Source: Gammaproteobacteria bacterium
GTDB taxonomy: Bacteria > Pseudomonadota > Gammaproteobacteria > Steroidobacterales > JABDLF01
Assembly: GCA_013003115.1 (NCBI GenBank)
Contig: JABDLF010000088.1
Location: forward strand, 1-64,000
DNA length: 64,000 bases
Direction of reading: 5' to 3'
Part shown: piece after piece, positions 44,522-55,489 of the stretch
Layout of the letters: the number at the start of each line of letters is the position of its first letter
Numbering within the stretch: position 1 is the stretch's first letter
Position numbers and translations under genes: made by a program
The notes under the pieces: model-generated
Told to the model about the DNA's origin: nothing
The model's input: the letters and a program-made list of their open reading frames with translations, nothing else
Databases searched by the model: none

Positions 44522-44787
44522 CACAGGGCCATTACTACGTCTTCGTGTGCGGTCAATTCGCGATATATCGCATCAAGCTGGTCTTGGCTTTTAGCCGTAA
44601 CGGTAAACTTAATTGCAACGTATCGCGCCGCCTTGCTGGCGCGCGTCGTGACGCGGTGGTCATCTAGCTGGCCGACGTGACGTTCGACGATCGCTCTTGC
44701 TGGTGCGAGTATGTCGCTTTTCGACGCGGCAAAAATCTTTATCGGAAACTCGCAGGGAAACTCGAGGACTCCGGGAGACTCACTCAT
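44521..44787 (-). CDS. ybeD: DUF493 (YbeD) family protein
   Basis: An 88-residue ferredoxin-like-fold protein with [18 protein letters not shown] at the N-terminus. Commonly encoded between dacA and lipB, as here; an ACT-like regulatory role has been suggested from the structure but is not established. It begins 16 bases after dacA. Confidence 0.93.
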   Translation of the reverse strand: MSESPGVLEFPCEFPIKIFAASKSDILAPARAIVERHVGQLDDHRVTTRASKAARYVAIKFTVTAKSQDQLDAIYRELTAHEDVVMAL

Positions 44788-44803
44788 GACATCCTCGTCT
44801 GGT

Positions 44804-45958
44804 TTATTCGAACCAGAGCAGAACCGTATCGGCCATGCGCCGAAAAATACTGCCGCTTGGCACGTCCGCCAGGGTCACAAGGGGCAGCTCTGCCAAGGGT
44901 TCTTCGTCAAGGCTCACCGAAACACTGCCCACGCCGGTTTGCACTTCGACGGGCGCTGTCAATGATCCCTGGAGGTCCATCACTGCCTTCAGGTTCTTGT
45001 AAGACCCGCGCGGAATAGTGACAAAAAGATCGTTCGCAAGACCAACCGCAACGGTCTCATTGTCGGCTTTCCAGACGCGCGCATTTTCGATCGTCTCCCC
45101 GGCGGCATACAGGCGGTGCGTCTCGAAGAACCTGAAGCCATAGTTGAGCAGCGCCTGGCTTGAGTCAGCGCGCGCTTTCTCGCTAGGGGTTCCCATTACG
45201 ACAGTGATGAGGCGCATGCTCTCTTTTTTTGCCGAGGCGACAAGGCAATAGCCGGCTGCGTCCGTATGACCTGTTTTGAGGCCGTCTACCGAAGCGTCTC
45301 GCCACAGCAGCGTGTTGCGATTGTGCTGGGTGATGTCGTTATAGGTAAACTCTTTTTGCGAGTACCAGAGATAGTAGTCGGGAAACTCCCTGATGAGGGC
45401 GCTCGCCAGAATGGCCATGTCGCTGGCGGTGGAATAGTGGTCGTCCGCAGGAAGACCGGTGCTGTTTCTGAATCGGCTGTTCGCCATCGCAAGCTGGTCG
45501 GCATAGTAGTTCATCAGGTCGGCAAAACTATCCTCCGTGCCGGCAACGTGCTCAGAGAGCGCCACGCTGGCATCGTTGCCGGACTGGACGATCATTCCCT
45601 TAAGCAGGTCTTCTACGGTGACCTGCTTGCCCACCTCTATGAACATCCGCGATCCGGGCGTGCGCCATGCCTTTTCGCTGATGGTGACCAGGTCATCAAG
45701 CCCCAGCTTGCCCTGAGCCAGTTCGCTGAAGGTGACATAGGCTGTCATCAGCTTGGTGAGGCTTGCCGGTGGAAGACGCTCATCGGCATTTTTCTCTGCG
45801 AGTATCACGCCGCTGTGATGGTCGAGCATGATGTAGCCCTTGGCATTCAGGCTTGGCGGCGCCGGTACGGGCGCGGCCGCGCCCAACGAGAACGCCGGCA
45901 GGCCCGAGAGAATGATCAGGACTGCGGCGAAACTGGCGAAACTTGGCTTGTTACTCAT
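44804..45958 (-). CDS. dacA: D-alanyl-D-alanine carboxypeptidase (low-molecular-weight PBP)
   Basis: Trims the terminal D-Ala of peptidoglycan stem peptides. The 384-residue precursor has a signal peptide (about 1-27), the SxxK motif at Ser66 (PPASLTKLM), SxN as VQSGNDASVAL, and KTG in DGLKTGHTDAAGYC. A C-terminal beta domain ends in an amphipathic helix (FRRMADTVLLWFE), the membrane anchor of PBP5/6-type enzymes. A 160-base interval separates it from rlpA and may hold its own promoter; I see no clear -35/-10 pair there. Confidence 0.95.
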   Translation of the reverse strand: MSNKPSFASFAAVLIILSGLPAFSLGAAAPVPAPPSLNAKGYIMLDHHSGVILAEKNADERLPPASLTKLMTAYVTFSELAQGKLGLDDLVTISEKAWRTPGSRMFIEVGKQVTVEDLLKGMIVQSGNDASVALSEHVAGTEDSFADLMNYYADQLAMANSRFRNSTGLPADDHYSTASDMAILASALIREFPDYYLWYSQKEFTYNDITQHNRNTLLWRDASVDGLKTGHTDAAGYCLVASAKKESMRLITVVMGTPSEKARADSSQALLNYGFRFFETHRLYAAGETIENARVWKADNETVAVGLANDLFVTIPRGSYKNLKAVMDLQGSLTAPVEVQTGVGSVSVSLDEEPLAELPLVTLADVPSGSIFRRMADTVLLWFE

Positions 45959-46118
45959 AGCTTTTACTTCTCAGGACCGCGGTTGTAATGGGTTTCGTCA
46001 TGATATGGTCGAGGTTTCGGCACGTGGCGTGCGGCGGCGGGCGCCATTTTACTCATGTTGGATAATTTTGCATGGAAGTTGGCGAATTTCATGAACAGCG
46101 ACGTGTCGCGCGGCGAGG

Positions 46119-47006
46119 TCACTCGTAGGCCAGGTGATAATTGTCGATGCCTGCTGTGGCTAGTTCAGTGGTCAGCGCATCCAGTTCCGGTATACCGGGT
46201 ACCGGGCCAATGCGCACACGGTAGATCATCCGTTCCGGAACCGGAACGGCCATGACGTTGACGTTGCCGAAACCACGAGACGATAGGTCGGCCGCGAAAT
46301 CTTCTGCATTTAAGGGATCTGAAAAAGCGCCCAGCTGAACGAAAATGGACTCGGGGGTGCTCTGGTCTTCCTGCGGATCAGCGACGGGAGCCGGGCTGTC
46401 GTTGCCAGGTGCGGTTATGTCCGCCGATTGTGTGGCGTCCGGCTCAATCATCGCAGGTAATGGCTGCGCAGCAGCGACCTGCGTGCTTTGCTGGCCGGTC
46501 AGCGCTTCTACCTCGACCAGCCCGGTACCGTTTTCGATTATCCCGAGCCGGTCGGCGGCAGTGTAAGACAGATCAATAATTCGGTTGTGTACAAATGGAC
46601 CGCGATCATTGACCCTGACCTTCACCGAGCGACCATTCTTCAGATTTGTCACGCGAACGTAGGTTGGCAGGGGCAGGCTCTTGTGGGCTGCCGTCATGCG
46701 ATACATGTCATAGGTTTCGCCGCTGGATGTGCGGCGCCCATGAAACTTCTCGCCATACCATGACGCCACTCCCCGCTCTCGATAGTTATGGGCGGTATCG
46801 AGCACGTGATACCGCTTGCCAAATACTTCGTAGGATTGCGGGTTGCCATAGCGGCTTTTCGGTTCTTCGCGCGGCACGGCGTCGGGCACTGATGAAACAT
46901 CCGGCGGGCGTCTGGGGGCACGGTCATCGCGGGGGAATCTTGTGCAGGCACTGGTGGTAATGGCCAGTAACACGAGGCCCGTGACCAGGGTGCTAGTTGA
47001 GCGCAA
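46119..47006 (-). CDS. rlpA: Septal-ring lipoprotein RlpA (DPBB and SPOR domains)
   Basis: Outer-membrane lipoprotein of the division septum; in Pseudomonas it is a lytic transglycosylase for denuded glycan. The 295-residue precursor has a lipobox ending SAC (about residue 20), a double-psi beta-barrel (GVASWYGEKFHGRRTSSGE through VKVRVNDRGPFV, with the catalytic-region Asp), a low-complexity linker, and a C-terminal SPOR domain (about 220-295). Its start overlaps the mltB stop by 14 bases. Confidence 0.95.
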   Translation of the reverse strand: MRSTSTLVTGLVLLAITTSACTRFPRDDRAPRRPPDVSSVPDAVPREEPKSRYGNPQSYEVFGKRYHVLDTAHNYRERGVASWYGEKFHGRRTSSGETYDMYRMTAAHKSLPLPTYVRVTNLKNGRSVKVRVNDRGPFVHNRIIDLSYTAADRLGIIENGTGLVEVEALTGQQSTQVAAAQPLPAMIEPDATQSADITAPGNDSPAPVADPQEDQSTPESIFVQLGAFSDPLNAEDFAADLSSRGFGNVNVMAVPVPERMIYRVRIGPVPGIPELDALTTELATAGIDNYHLAYE

Positions 47007-48003
47007 CGGTCTCCTCCATCTGCTCAGCGATCTTTTCGCCCAGCTGCTTTACAGCCATGGCGTACATGAGGCTCCGGTTGTACCTTGTGATGACGTAGTA
47101 ATTGCGAAATCCGACCCAGTACTCAGGACCGCTCTCTGCCGTGAGCTTGAACAGCATTGCCGGCTGGCCGTTATCCAGGGGCGTGTGAAGCCCGACGCCA
47201 CGATTCCTGAGTTCCAAAATCGTCGTATTCAGATCCGCACGCTCATTCAGCAATTCGAGACCGCTGCTGCCAGGTGGCGCAACCCTGGCGGCCACCGGCT
47301 CGCCGGCTCGCCAGCCGTGGCGAGTGAAATAATTGGCGACACTGGCGATGATGTCCTGCCAGTCATCCCAGAGATCCCTGCGGCCGTCGCCGCTGCCATC
47401 GACCGCGTAATTGCGAAAACTGCTGGAGATGAACTGCGGTGATCCCATCGCGCCCGCGTAGGATCCCTTTGGCACCAGCGGGTCCAGCTGTTCCTCCTGG
47501 GCCAGCAGCAAGAACTCCTCGAGCTCCGAGCGGAAGAACTTGCTGCGCGGTGGGTAATCGAACGCGAGGGTTGCCAGTGAATCAATGACCCGATAGCTGC
47601 CCTTGATGCGCCCGTAGTAGGTCTCGACGCCGATTATTGCGACGATGATGTGCTCCGGAACCCCGGTCTGCCCGGCAATGGCGCTGAGCGTCTCGCGCTG
47701 ATCCTGCCAGAACTTCACGCCGGCATTGATGCGTTTTGCATTCACGAAAATCTTGCGGTACTCATGCCACTCCAGCGTTTTCTCCGCGGGCCGACTGATC
47801 GCATCGATTATCGACTGCTGGTAGCGCGCTTCGCCCAGCAAAGAGTTGAGCCAGGCACGATTCATGCCGTGCTTTTCGACCATTTCCTCAACGAATTCAG
47901 CAACAGCCGGGCGCGCGGCATCATACGGTTCGGCTAGCGCCGCCGTAAACGCTGCAACCAGCAGCACGATGCAGGCACAAAAACGCGTTATGAGAGGTAG
48001 CAT
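46993..48003 (-). CDS. mltB: Lytic murein transglycosylase B
   Basis: Cleaves glycan strands to 1,6-anhydroMurNAc ends. The 336-residue precursor carries the catalytic Glu in AIIGVETYYGRIKGS, then RSELEEFLLLA and GAMGSPQFISSSFRNYAVDG. The signal peptide (about 1-24) ends AALA with no lipobox Cys at the cleavage site (a Cys pair occurs earlier in the hydrophobic core), so the enzyme is probably soluble and periplasmic, unlike E. coli MltB. It lies 9 bases after rodA. Confidence 0.94.
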   Translation of the reverse strand: MLPLITRFCACIVLLVAAFTAALAEPYDAARPAVAEFVEEMVEKHGMNRAWLNSLLGEARYQQSIIDAISRPAEKTLEWHEYRKIFVNAKRINAGVKFWQDQRETLSAIAGQTGVPEHIIVAIIGVETYYGRIKGSYRVIDSLATLAFDYPPRSKFFRSELEEFLLLAQEEQLDPLVPKGSYAGAMGSPQFISSSFRNYAVDGSGDGRRDLWDDWQDIIASVANYFTRHGWRAGEPVAARVAPPGSSGLELLNERADLNTTILELRNRGVGLHTPLDNGQPAMLFKLTAESGPEYWVGFRNYYVITRYNRSLMYAMAVKQLGEKIAEQMEETVALN

Positions 48004-48012
48004 GCGGCTTCC

Positions 48013-49149
48013 TTAACGAGACAAAAGTTTTCGATGCGTATGCACCGACATCAGGATACCGAAACCGGCCATCAGGGTCACGATGGCAGTTCCGCCGTAA
48101 GAAATGAGTGGCAGCGGCACGCCGACCACGGGTAGCAGTCCAGTGACCATGCCGGCGTTTACAAAAACATAAACAAAAAATGTCAGGCTGATGCTCCCTG
48201 CAAGCAGACGCGAGTAAGTATCCTGACCCTGCGAAGCAATAAACATTCCCCTGGATACAATAAAAATATAGATACCCAGCAAACCGAGCAGCCCCAGAAG
48301 GCCGAATTCTTCACCCATCACGGCAAAGATAAAGTCGGTATCTGGCTCAGGCAGGAATTCCAGCTGCGACTGGCTGCCATTCAGCCACCCCTTGCCAAAT
48401 ACGCCACCGGAGCCAATCGCGATTTTGGACTGAATAATGTGATAACCGGCGCCGAGCGGATCGCGCTCGGGATTTAAAAAAGTCAGCACGCGCTGCCGCT
48501 GGTAGTCGTGCATGAAGTACCAGAGTGCGGGCGCACCCAGGGCAACCATGCCCGCCATGGCTGCAATCAGGTGCAGCCGCAGGCCGGCGAGCAGAACGAC
48601 AAACAGTCCGGAAGCCGCGATCAGCAGCGCTGTGCCAAGATCGGGTTGCAGGGCGATCAGCACGGTCGGCGCGATGATGATCGCGAGCAATACAAAGACG
48701 TGGCGTGTATCAGGTGGCAGTGGCCTTTCATGCAAATACCATGCTGCCATCATGGGCATAGCCAGCTTCATAATCTCTGAAGGTTGAAAACGAATAAAGC
48801 CGAGGTCGAGCCAGCGCCTTGCGCCCTGGCCTATATCTCCTGAGACCAGCACGATCAGCAACAGCAGTACCCCGCTCAGGTAGACCCAGGGCGACCACAG
48901 CCTGAGCAGGCCAGGCGGCAGCTGCGCAACGAATAACAGGGCCAGCATTGCAACGCCGAAGCGCATGCCCTGGCGTATCACCATGTCCACCTGCTGGCCA
49001 CCTGCGCTGTACAACACGATCAGGCCAAATGCGCAGATGATGAGCAACGAGCTTAATAGAACTGCATCGATATGCATCCGCCGGAGAATCCGGCCGACAA
49101 AACCCATGCTCTGGGTGTCGCGAAAGGATCTTGCGTCCTCAAAAATCAT
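48013..49149 (-). CDS. rodA: Peptidoglycan glycosyltransferase RodA
   Basis: SEDS-family polymerase of the elongasome, a partner of PBP2. It has 378 residues and about ten membrane helices; signatures include SRGMFIASQGQDTYSRLLAGS and the C-terminal VVGVPLPLISYGGTAIVTLMAG, with the catalytic-region Asp in LQPDLGTALLI. The start overlaps the mrdA stop by 4 bases. Confidence 0.96.
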   Translation of the reverse strand: MIFEDARSFRDTQSMGFVGRILRRMHIDAVLLSSLLIICAFGLIVLYSAGGQQVDMVIRQGMRFGVAMLALLFVAQLPPGLLRLWSPWVYLSGVLLLLIVLVSGDIGQGARRWLDLGFIRFQPSEIMKLAMPMMAAWYLHERPLPPDTRHVFVLLAIIIAPTVLIALQPDLGTALLIAASGLFVVLLAGLRLHLIAAMAGMVALGAPALWYFMHDYQRQRVLTFLNPERDPLGAGYHIIQSKIAIGSGGVFGKGWLNGSQSQLEFLPEPDTDFIFAVMGEEFGLLGLLGLLGIYIFIVSRGMFIASQGQDTYSRLLAGSISLTFFVYVFVNAGMVTGLLPVVGVPLPLISYGGTAIVTLMAGFGILMSVHTHRKLLSR

Positions 49150-51011
49150 TGAGATTCACCCGCGAAATAACGGTCAAATACACTGCGCGCAACCGGCGCC
49201 GCGGCGCTGCTGCCGCTGCCGGCGTTTTCAACTATGACCGCGATTGCAATGCTGGGTTCGGTAACGGGAGCGTAGGCGATGAACAGGGCGTGATCCCGTA
49301 ATCGCTCCTCCAGTGCCTCGGCGTCATACTCTTCTTCCTGGGCGATCGCATAAACCTGTGCGGTGCCGGTTTTTCCTGCCATCCGGTAGTTCGTCGGTGC
49401 GATGGCGCGCGCAGTGCCTTTCTCGCCATGTACAACTTCTTCCATTGCAGCGAGCACCAGGTTCCAGTAGCCCGGTTCGTTGCTCCCGGCGCTTTGCAGT
49501 GGGATTGGCAATCTGGCGTCCCGCGCGCCGCTGACCGGGTCTTCCGTTGCCGCAAGCAAGTGCGGTTGCAGGCGCGCACCGCGCGCGGCGAGAGTCGCGC
49601 TGAAGTGGGCGAGCTGCAGCGGTGTGGTGAGCATGAAGCCCTGGCCGATTCCTGCGATCACCGTTTCGCCCGGAAACCAGGCCTGGTCTGCCGGTTTCGA
49701 AAAATTTCTGCGCTTCCAGTCGCGAGACGGAAGCAGGCCGGCTTTTTCGCCAAGAATATCGATACCGGTTGCCTGCCCGAGGCCAAAAGTCGCGAGGTAG
49801 CTTTCCAGCCGGTCGATACCAAGTTCCAGGGCCATTTCATAAAAGTAAACGTCACAGGACTCGGCGATCGCGTCGATCAGGTCGACGTTTCCATGGCCTT
49901 CTCGTTTCCAGTCGCGATACTTTCGTTCATGGCCCGGCAGCTGGAAGAACCCGGGGCAAAAAGTACTGTGCGCGGGCGTTGTCGCGCGGTGATGCAAACC
50001 GGCCAGCGCGAGCATCGGTTTAATGGTCGAACCAGGTGGGTAGTTGCCGCGCATTGCACGGTTAAACAGGGGCTTGTCCGGGTCGTTATTCAGCGCCGAG
50101 AAATCCGCTCTGCTAAGGCCGGCGCCGAACTGATCGGGGTCGAAACCCGGCGTACTGACGAAAGCGAGGATGCCGCCGTCGCGGGGGTCGATGGAGACCA
50201 CGGCGCCGCGGTGGTCCTGCAGTGCTTCGAATGCCGCAAGCTGCAGGTCGGCGTCAAGAGTTAAATGCAGGTTCATACCCGGCACTGGCGGATTGTTTTC
50301 TATAACCTGCAGTGCGCGGCCCTGAGCATTGACCAGCACCTGGCGATATCCAACCTCGCCGTGCAGCAAGTCTTCGTAGGCGCGTTCAATGCCGACCTTG
50401 CCGACGTGCGACGTGCCGGCGTAGGAAGTCGGGTCCAGGCGCTGCAGATCCTGGTCGCTGAGTGCCCCCACGTAGCCGATGGCGTGTACGGCTTGTTCAC
50501 CCAGCGGATAGTGGCGCGCGAGCCGGGCACGTATTTCTACCCCCGGAAAGTGCTGGCGCTGCACGGCAAATCTCGCGACTTCTTCATCGCTCAGGCGAAA
50601 CCTCAGTGGTATGGACTCGAATTTCCGCGAGCGCGCAAGCCGTTCCCTGACGCGCACCAGGTCGGCATCGTCGACGAGCGCAAGCTCTTGCAGGCGTCCG
50701 AGTGTGTCCTCGAGATCCTGCACCTGCTCCCCTATCAATTCGAGCTGATAGGAAGGCAGGTTCTCAGCCAGCACGACACCGTTGCGATCGAAAATCAGGC
50801 CACGGATCGGGGGCACGGGTTCGATGCGTATTCTGTTGCCGAGTGAAAGCGCGCTGTAATGCTCGAAGTTTAGGACCTGCAGGACGACGAGGCGGCTGAC
50901 AAGGATGAGAATAAGTACGCCGGCAATGACTGCGGCGGCAAGCGCACGGAAGAAAAAAATTCTCTGCTCTCGCCAGTGATCCTTTATTCGCTCACGCCGA
51001 AGGAACTCCAT
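49146..51011 (-). CDS. mrdA: Penicillin-binding protein 2
   Basis: Elongation-specific transpeptidase. The 621-residue bitopic protein has one N-terminal membrane helix (about 22-42), the PBP dimerisation domain, then the transpeptidase motifs SxxK (PPGSTIKPML), SxN as SCDVYFYE, and KTG (AGKTGTAQVY). Flanked by mreD (6 bases upstream) and rodA, as in most rod-shaped Gammaproteobacteria. Confidence 0.96.
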   Translation of the reverse strand: MEFLRRERIKDHWREQRIFFFRALAAAVIAGVLILILVSRLVVLQVLNFEHYSALSLGNRIRIEPVPPIRGLIFDRNGVVLAENLPSYQLELIGEQVQDLEDTLGRLQELALVDDADLVRVRERLARSRKFESIPLRFRLSDEEVARFAVQRQHFPGVEIRARLARHYPLGEQAVHAIGYVGALSDQDLQRLDPTSYAGTSHVGKVGIERAYEDLLHGEVGYRQVLVNAQGRALQVIENNPPVPGMNLHLTLDADLQLAAFEALQDHRGAVVSIDPRDGGILAFVSTPGFDPDQFGAGLSRADFSALNNDPDKPLFNRAMRGNYPPGSTIKPMLALAGLHHRATTPAHSTFCPGFFQLPGHERKYRDWKREGHGNVDLIDAIAESCDVYFYEMALELGIDRLESYLATFGLGQATGIDILGEKAGLLPSRDWKRRNFSKPADQAWFPGETVIAGIGQGFMLTTPLQLAHFSATLAARGARLQPHLLAATEDPVSGARDARLPIPLQSAGSNEPGYWNLVLAAMEEVVHGEKGTARAIAPTNYRMAGKTGTAQVYAIAQEEEYDAEALEERLRDHALFIAYAPVTEPSIAIAVIVENAGSGSSAAAPVARSVFDRYFAGESQ

Positions 51012-51017
51012 GACTTG

Positions 51018-51518
51018 CTAAGCCCCGCGTCGGCGGCTGCGTACCGCCCCCAGCAGCTGCGCGATAAGTGGCCACAGCAAGGTGCCTGTGACGACCGGCA
51101 GCCAGCGTGTGGGTGGCATGCCCGCTGCGCCCGCCAGTCCATCAACCCAGAAAAGAACAAACTGGTTGATAGCGAGCATCATGAAGACGGTCATGGTTTG
51201 CTGCCAGATGGGAAACACGCGGATACGCAGGTGAAATTTTAACGAGATGAAGGCGATTAGCGACAGGCCGAGTGCATGTTGTCCCAGCAAGGTTCCCGTC
51301 AGCGCATCGAGAGCAAGGCCTGCGGTCCAGGCGCTGCCGATGCCAAACTTCCTTGGCAGCGCAAGCGACCAGTAAATGACCATCAGCGCCAGCCAGTCGG
51401 GGCGCGCATCGGTGGCCCATTCGGGCAGCGGGACAATCGCCAGCGCCAGCGCCAGCAGCAGGCTCAGAAAAACACGCAGCCCTTCGCCGTCTCCCGAACG
51501 CTTTCGATATATTCTCAC
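51018..51518 (-). CDS. mreD: Rod shape-determining protein MreD
   Basis: A 166-residue integral membrane protein with about five helices; PEWATDARPDWLALMVIYW and GLALDALTGTLLGQHALG are typical of MreD. Links MreB/MreC to the wall synthases. The start overlaps the mreC stop by 4 bases. Confidence 0.93.
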   Translation of the reverse strand: MRIYRKRSGDGEGLRVFLSLLLALALAIVPLPEWATDARPDWLALMVIYWSLALPRKFGIGSAWTAGLALDALTGTLLGQHALGLSLIAFISLKFHLRIRVFPIWQQTMTVFMMLAINQFVLFWVDGLAGAAGMPPTRWLPVVTGTLLWPLIAQLLGAVRSRRRGA

Positions 51519-52411
51519 CGGCGGTCGGCTTCGTCAGTTTGTTCGGCGGCGTTGTCGGCCTGTGCAGCCGCACTTTGAAAAACCAGCAGCACTTCGCGAA
51601 TGCTGCCAAGCGCTGCGCTGGGTTCTGCCATGACGCGCGCGAACGGCTCGCCCAGATCCCGTCCCACGGTTTTGACTGTTGCTACCGGGTAACCTCTCGG
51701 AAAAGTGCCGCCAAGGCCGGAACTCACCAGCAGGTCTCCCTCGCGAATATCTGCATTATTTGGCAGGAAAGGCAGGCTCAGCGAACTTATATCTCCGGTA
51801 CCGACCGCGATGGAGCGCAGGCCATTACGGTTGACCTCGACGGGCAGAGCGTGACTGGCGTCGCTGATGAGCAACGCTTCCGCACTGAGCGGATCGGTTC
51901 GCGTAACCTGGCCTACAATGCCGCTTGCGTCCAGCAGCGCCTGCCCGGCAAAGACTTCATCTCGCTCGCCTTTGTTGATAATTATTTTCTGTCGATACGG
52001 GTCCAGATCTACCGCCATGATTTCGGCGACGAGCACCCGATTTTCCACGCGTGCAGAGGACTGCATAAGCTCGCGCAGTCGTTTGTTCTCTGATTCGAGA
52101 GCAGCCAGTCGCTGCAGTCGCGCGCTGTTCTCCAGCTGTTCCTGGTGCAGCCGCTCATTTTGTTCAATGAGTGCAGAGCGTTCCTTGAAATTTCTACCGA
52201 CCCAGGTGGAAATCGAAAACGGCAGATCGACAATGGCTCGTACCGGGTAGACCGCATAAGACAGAACGTCACGTATGCGATCAAGATGACCCTGGCGGTG
52301 GTCCAGGATCATGAGGGAAATCGATAGCACGGCGAGAAGGAAAAGGCGCATGCCCAGCGTTGGACCACGCTGGAACAGCGGTTTGCTTCTGGAGTCTCGG
52401 AGCGTCGTCAA
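51515..52411 (-). CDS. mreC: Rod shape-determining protein MreC
   Basis: Bitopic periplasmic scaffold of the elongasome. The 298-residue protein has a short cytoplasmic tail, one membrane helix (about 20-42), a coiled coil (about 70-115), then the MreC beta-barrel domains (AEIMAVDLDPYRQKIIINKG, LLVSSGLGGTFPRGYPV). The start is TTG: the following KPLFQRGPTLGMRL aligns with the N-terminus of E. coli MreC, so a later ATG would cut real sequence. About 73 bases separate it from mreB, including a GC-rich hairpin without a T-run. Confidence 0.94.
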   Translation of the reverse strand: MTTLRDSRSKPLFQRGPTLGMRLFLLAVLSISLMILDHRQGHLDRIRDVLSYAVYPVRAIVDLPFSISTWVGRNFKERSALIEQNERLHQEQLENSARLQRLAALESENKRLRELMQSSARVENRVLVAEIMAVDLDPYRQKIIINKGERDEVFAGQALLDASGIVGQVTRTDPLSAEALLISDASHALPVEVNRNGLRSIAVGTGDISSLSLPFLPNNADIREGDLLVSSGLGGTFPRGYPVATVKTVGRDLGEPFARVMAEPSAALGSIREVLLVFQSAAAQADNAAEQTDEADRR

Positions 52412-52484
52412 TTGGGGACGCCTTCTAAGTCAACACTATTGACGTTGATGACCGTCGCCCCCTGTCGCCCGGATCAGGGGCGCA

Positions 52485-53582
<1,098 letters not shown>

Positions 53583-53599
53583 CTACTGTAGCAACGGGT

Positions 53600-53628
53600 G
53601 AGACAATCAGCAAGCCACGGTGTATTAT
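53600..53628 (+). promoter_or_regulatory. Candidate promoter of gatCAB
   Basis: GAGACA (53600-53605) and TATTAT (53623-53628) are spaced by 17 bases, about 43 bases upstream of the gatC ATG and in the right orientation. Confidence 0.5.
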
Positions 53629-53670
53629 TGCCAGCCTTTTTCAGGGGCAGGATTACTCGGAGAAATCGGT

Positions 53671-53958
53671 ATGCCACTTTCCAGCAAAGACGTTGAGAAT
53701 ATTGCGCATCTTGCACGCCTGAGGTTTGCCGAAAACGAGGTTCCGGCGTTCACCGACAACTTGTCGCGGATTATTGACTTTGTGAACCAGCTGGAGGCGG
53801 CGCCGGTGGGCGATGCGCCACCCATGGCGCATCCGCTTGACCAGCCGCAGAGGCTGCGCAAAGACGTGGTGACCGAGAAGGACCAGAGGGCCGAATTCCA
53901 GAAAAATGCGGCGGCCATCGAGGCCGGCCTTTATCTCGTCCCGAGAGTCATTGAATGA
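53671..53958 (+). CDS. gatC: Glutamyl/aspartyl-tRNA amidotransferase subunit C
   Basis: Small helical-belt subunit, 95 residues, of the enzyme that amidates misacylated Asp-tRNA(Asn) and/or Glu-tRNA(Gln). VENIAHLARLRFAENE and MAHPLDQPQRLRKDVV are typical. The ATG at 53671 has GGAG upstream; the track begins 17 codons too early. Its presence implies that at least one of Asn- or Gln-tRNA is made indirectly. Confidence 0.95.
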   Translation: MPLSSKDVENIAHLARLRFAENEVPAFTDNLSRIIDFVNQLEAAPVGDAPPMAHPLDQPQRLRKDVVTEKDQRAEFQKNAAAIEAGLYLVPRVIE

Positions 53959-54012
53959 TTAAAATCAATAAGTTATGTCCGGACAGCGGCGGGCGTCCCG
54001 GCGAGCATTCGC

Positions 54013-55485
54013 ATGCATGAGAAGAGCGTAGCAGCCCTCGCCGCAGGCCTTGCAAGTGGGGAATTTTCCAGTGTAGAGCTGACCCGGCACTACCTGGATC
54101 GTATCGAGCGTTTCGACGGCGATCTCAATGCTTTTATCACCGTCACCGCCGAGCAGGCGCTTGACCAGGCGGCCGTCGCGGATCGTGACAGGGCCGATGG
54201 CAAAGCGGGCCCGCTGACGGGCATACCCATCGCGCACAAGGATATTCTTTGCACCGAGGGTGTGCGAACCAGCTGCGGTTCGCGCATGCTCGACAACTTC
54301 GTCTCACCGTTTGATGCGGCGGTCGTTGCCAGGCTGCGAGAGGCCGGCGCGGTAAGCCTCGGCAAGACGAATATGGACGAGTTCGCGATGGGTTCGTCGA
54401 ATGAAACCAGCTATTACGGCCTGGTCAGGAATCCATGGGATCACAGCCGGGTCCCGGGCGGATCTTCAGGCGGCTCCGCAGCTGCCGTGGCGGCCCGGCT
54501 TGCCCCGGCTGCGACGGGGACCGACACGGGCGGATCCATTCGGCAGCCCGCCGCGCTTGCGGGCATTACCGGGATAAAGCCCACCTACGGGCGGGTCTCA
54601 CGCTACGGCATGATTGCGTTTGCCTCCAGTCTCGATCAAGCGGGGGTGCTCGCGCAGAGCGCCGAGGACGCGGCGCTGTTGCTTGCTGCGATGTCCGGGT
54701 TCGACGAGCGGGATTCCACCAGCGTTGACCGCGCGGTGCCTGACTATGCAGGCGGCCTCGCGGAGGATCAACGCGAAAAGTTGCGCGGGCTTCGATTCGG
54801 ATTGCCAAAAGAGTTTCTCGACGACGGTCTCGAGCCGGGAGTTCGTGTGGCGCTGGAAGAGGCCATAAAAGTTTACGAGTCGCTGGGCGTCGAGATCGTG
54901 CCGGTGACTTTGCCAAATCTCCCGCTGTCGGTGCCAACCTACTACGTAGTGGCGCCCGCCGAATGTTCGTCCAACCTCTCGCGTTATGACGGCGTACGTT
55001 TTGGCTATCGCTGTGAAGATCCGAGCGACCTCGAAGATCTCTACAAGCGCTCCCGCAGCGAGGGATTTGGTGATGAGGTCAAGCGACGGATCATGACGGG
55101 CACTTACGTGCTGTCTGCCGGTTATTACGACGCCTATTATCTGAAGGCGCAGAAAGTGCGTCAGCTGATCAGCGCGGACTTCAAAAATGCGTTTTCTGAA
55201 GTCGATATGATAATCGGGCCAACAACCCCCGGACCGGCCTTTGAGATCGGTGCCAAAACCGATGACCCCATTACCATGTACCTGAACGATATCTACACGA
55301 TCGGCGCAAACCTGGCCGGGCTGCCCGCTATGTCGGTGCCCGCGGGCTTCGTGGATGGTCTGCCGGCAGGCATTCAGCTCGTCGGCAATTATTTCGATGA
55401 GCAGCGCCTGCTGGGCGTGGCACATGGTTACCAGCAGGTAACCCATTGGCATACGCAGGCTCCGGCCGCGTATGGCAGCGAGTAA
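54013..55485 (+). CDS. gatA: Glutamyl/aspartyl-tRNA amidotransferase subunit A
   Basis: Glutaminase subunit (amidase-signature family), 490 residues. The Ser-cisSer-Lys triad is visible: Lys in [12 protein letters not shown], cis-Ser in [13 protein letters not shown] and the nucleophilic Ser in [12 protein letters not shown]. It releases ammonia that is channelled to GatB. Encoded 54 bases after gatC and overlapped in its last bases by possible gatB starts. Confidence 0.97.
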   Translation: MHEKSVAALAAGLASGEFSSVELTRHYLDRIERFDGDLNAFITVTAEQALDQAAVADRDRADGKAGPLTGIPIAHKDILCTEGVRTSCGSRMLDNFVSPFDAAVVARLREAGAVSLGKTNMDEFAMGSSNETSYYGLVRNPWDHSRVPGGSSGGSAAAVAARLAPAATGTDTGGSIRQPAALAGITGIKPTYGRVSRYGMIAFASSLDQAGVLAQSAEDAALLLAAMSGFDERDSTSVDRAVPDYAGGLAEDQREKLRGLRFGLPKEFLDDGLEPGVRVALEEAIKVYESLGVEIVPVTLPNLPLSVPTYYVVAPAECSSNLSRYDGVRFGYRCEDPSDLEDLYKRSRSEGFGDEVKRRIMTGTYVLSAGYYDAYYLKAQKVRQLISADFKNAFSEVDMIIGPTTPGPAFEIGAKTDDPITMYLNDIYTIGANLAGLPAMSVPAGFVDGLPAGIQLVGNYFDEQRLLGVAHGYQQVTHWHTQAPAAYGSE

Positions 55486-55489
55486 TTCG

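Noticed and set aside
52412-52484. GC-rich hairpin between mreB and mreC as a terminator
   Set aside because: A GCCCCTG/CAGGGGC stem can form but there is no T-run after it on the minus strand; it may be a processing or attenuation element, but not a supported terminator.
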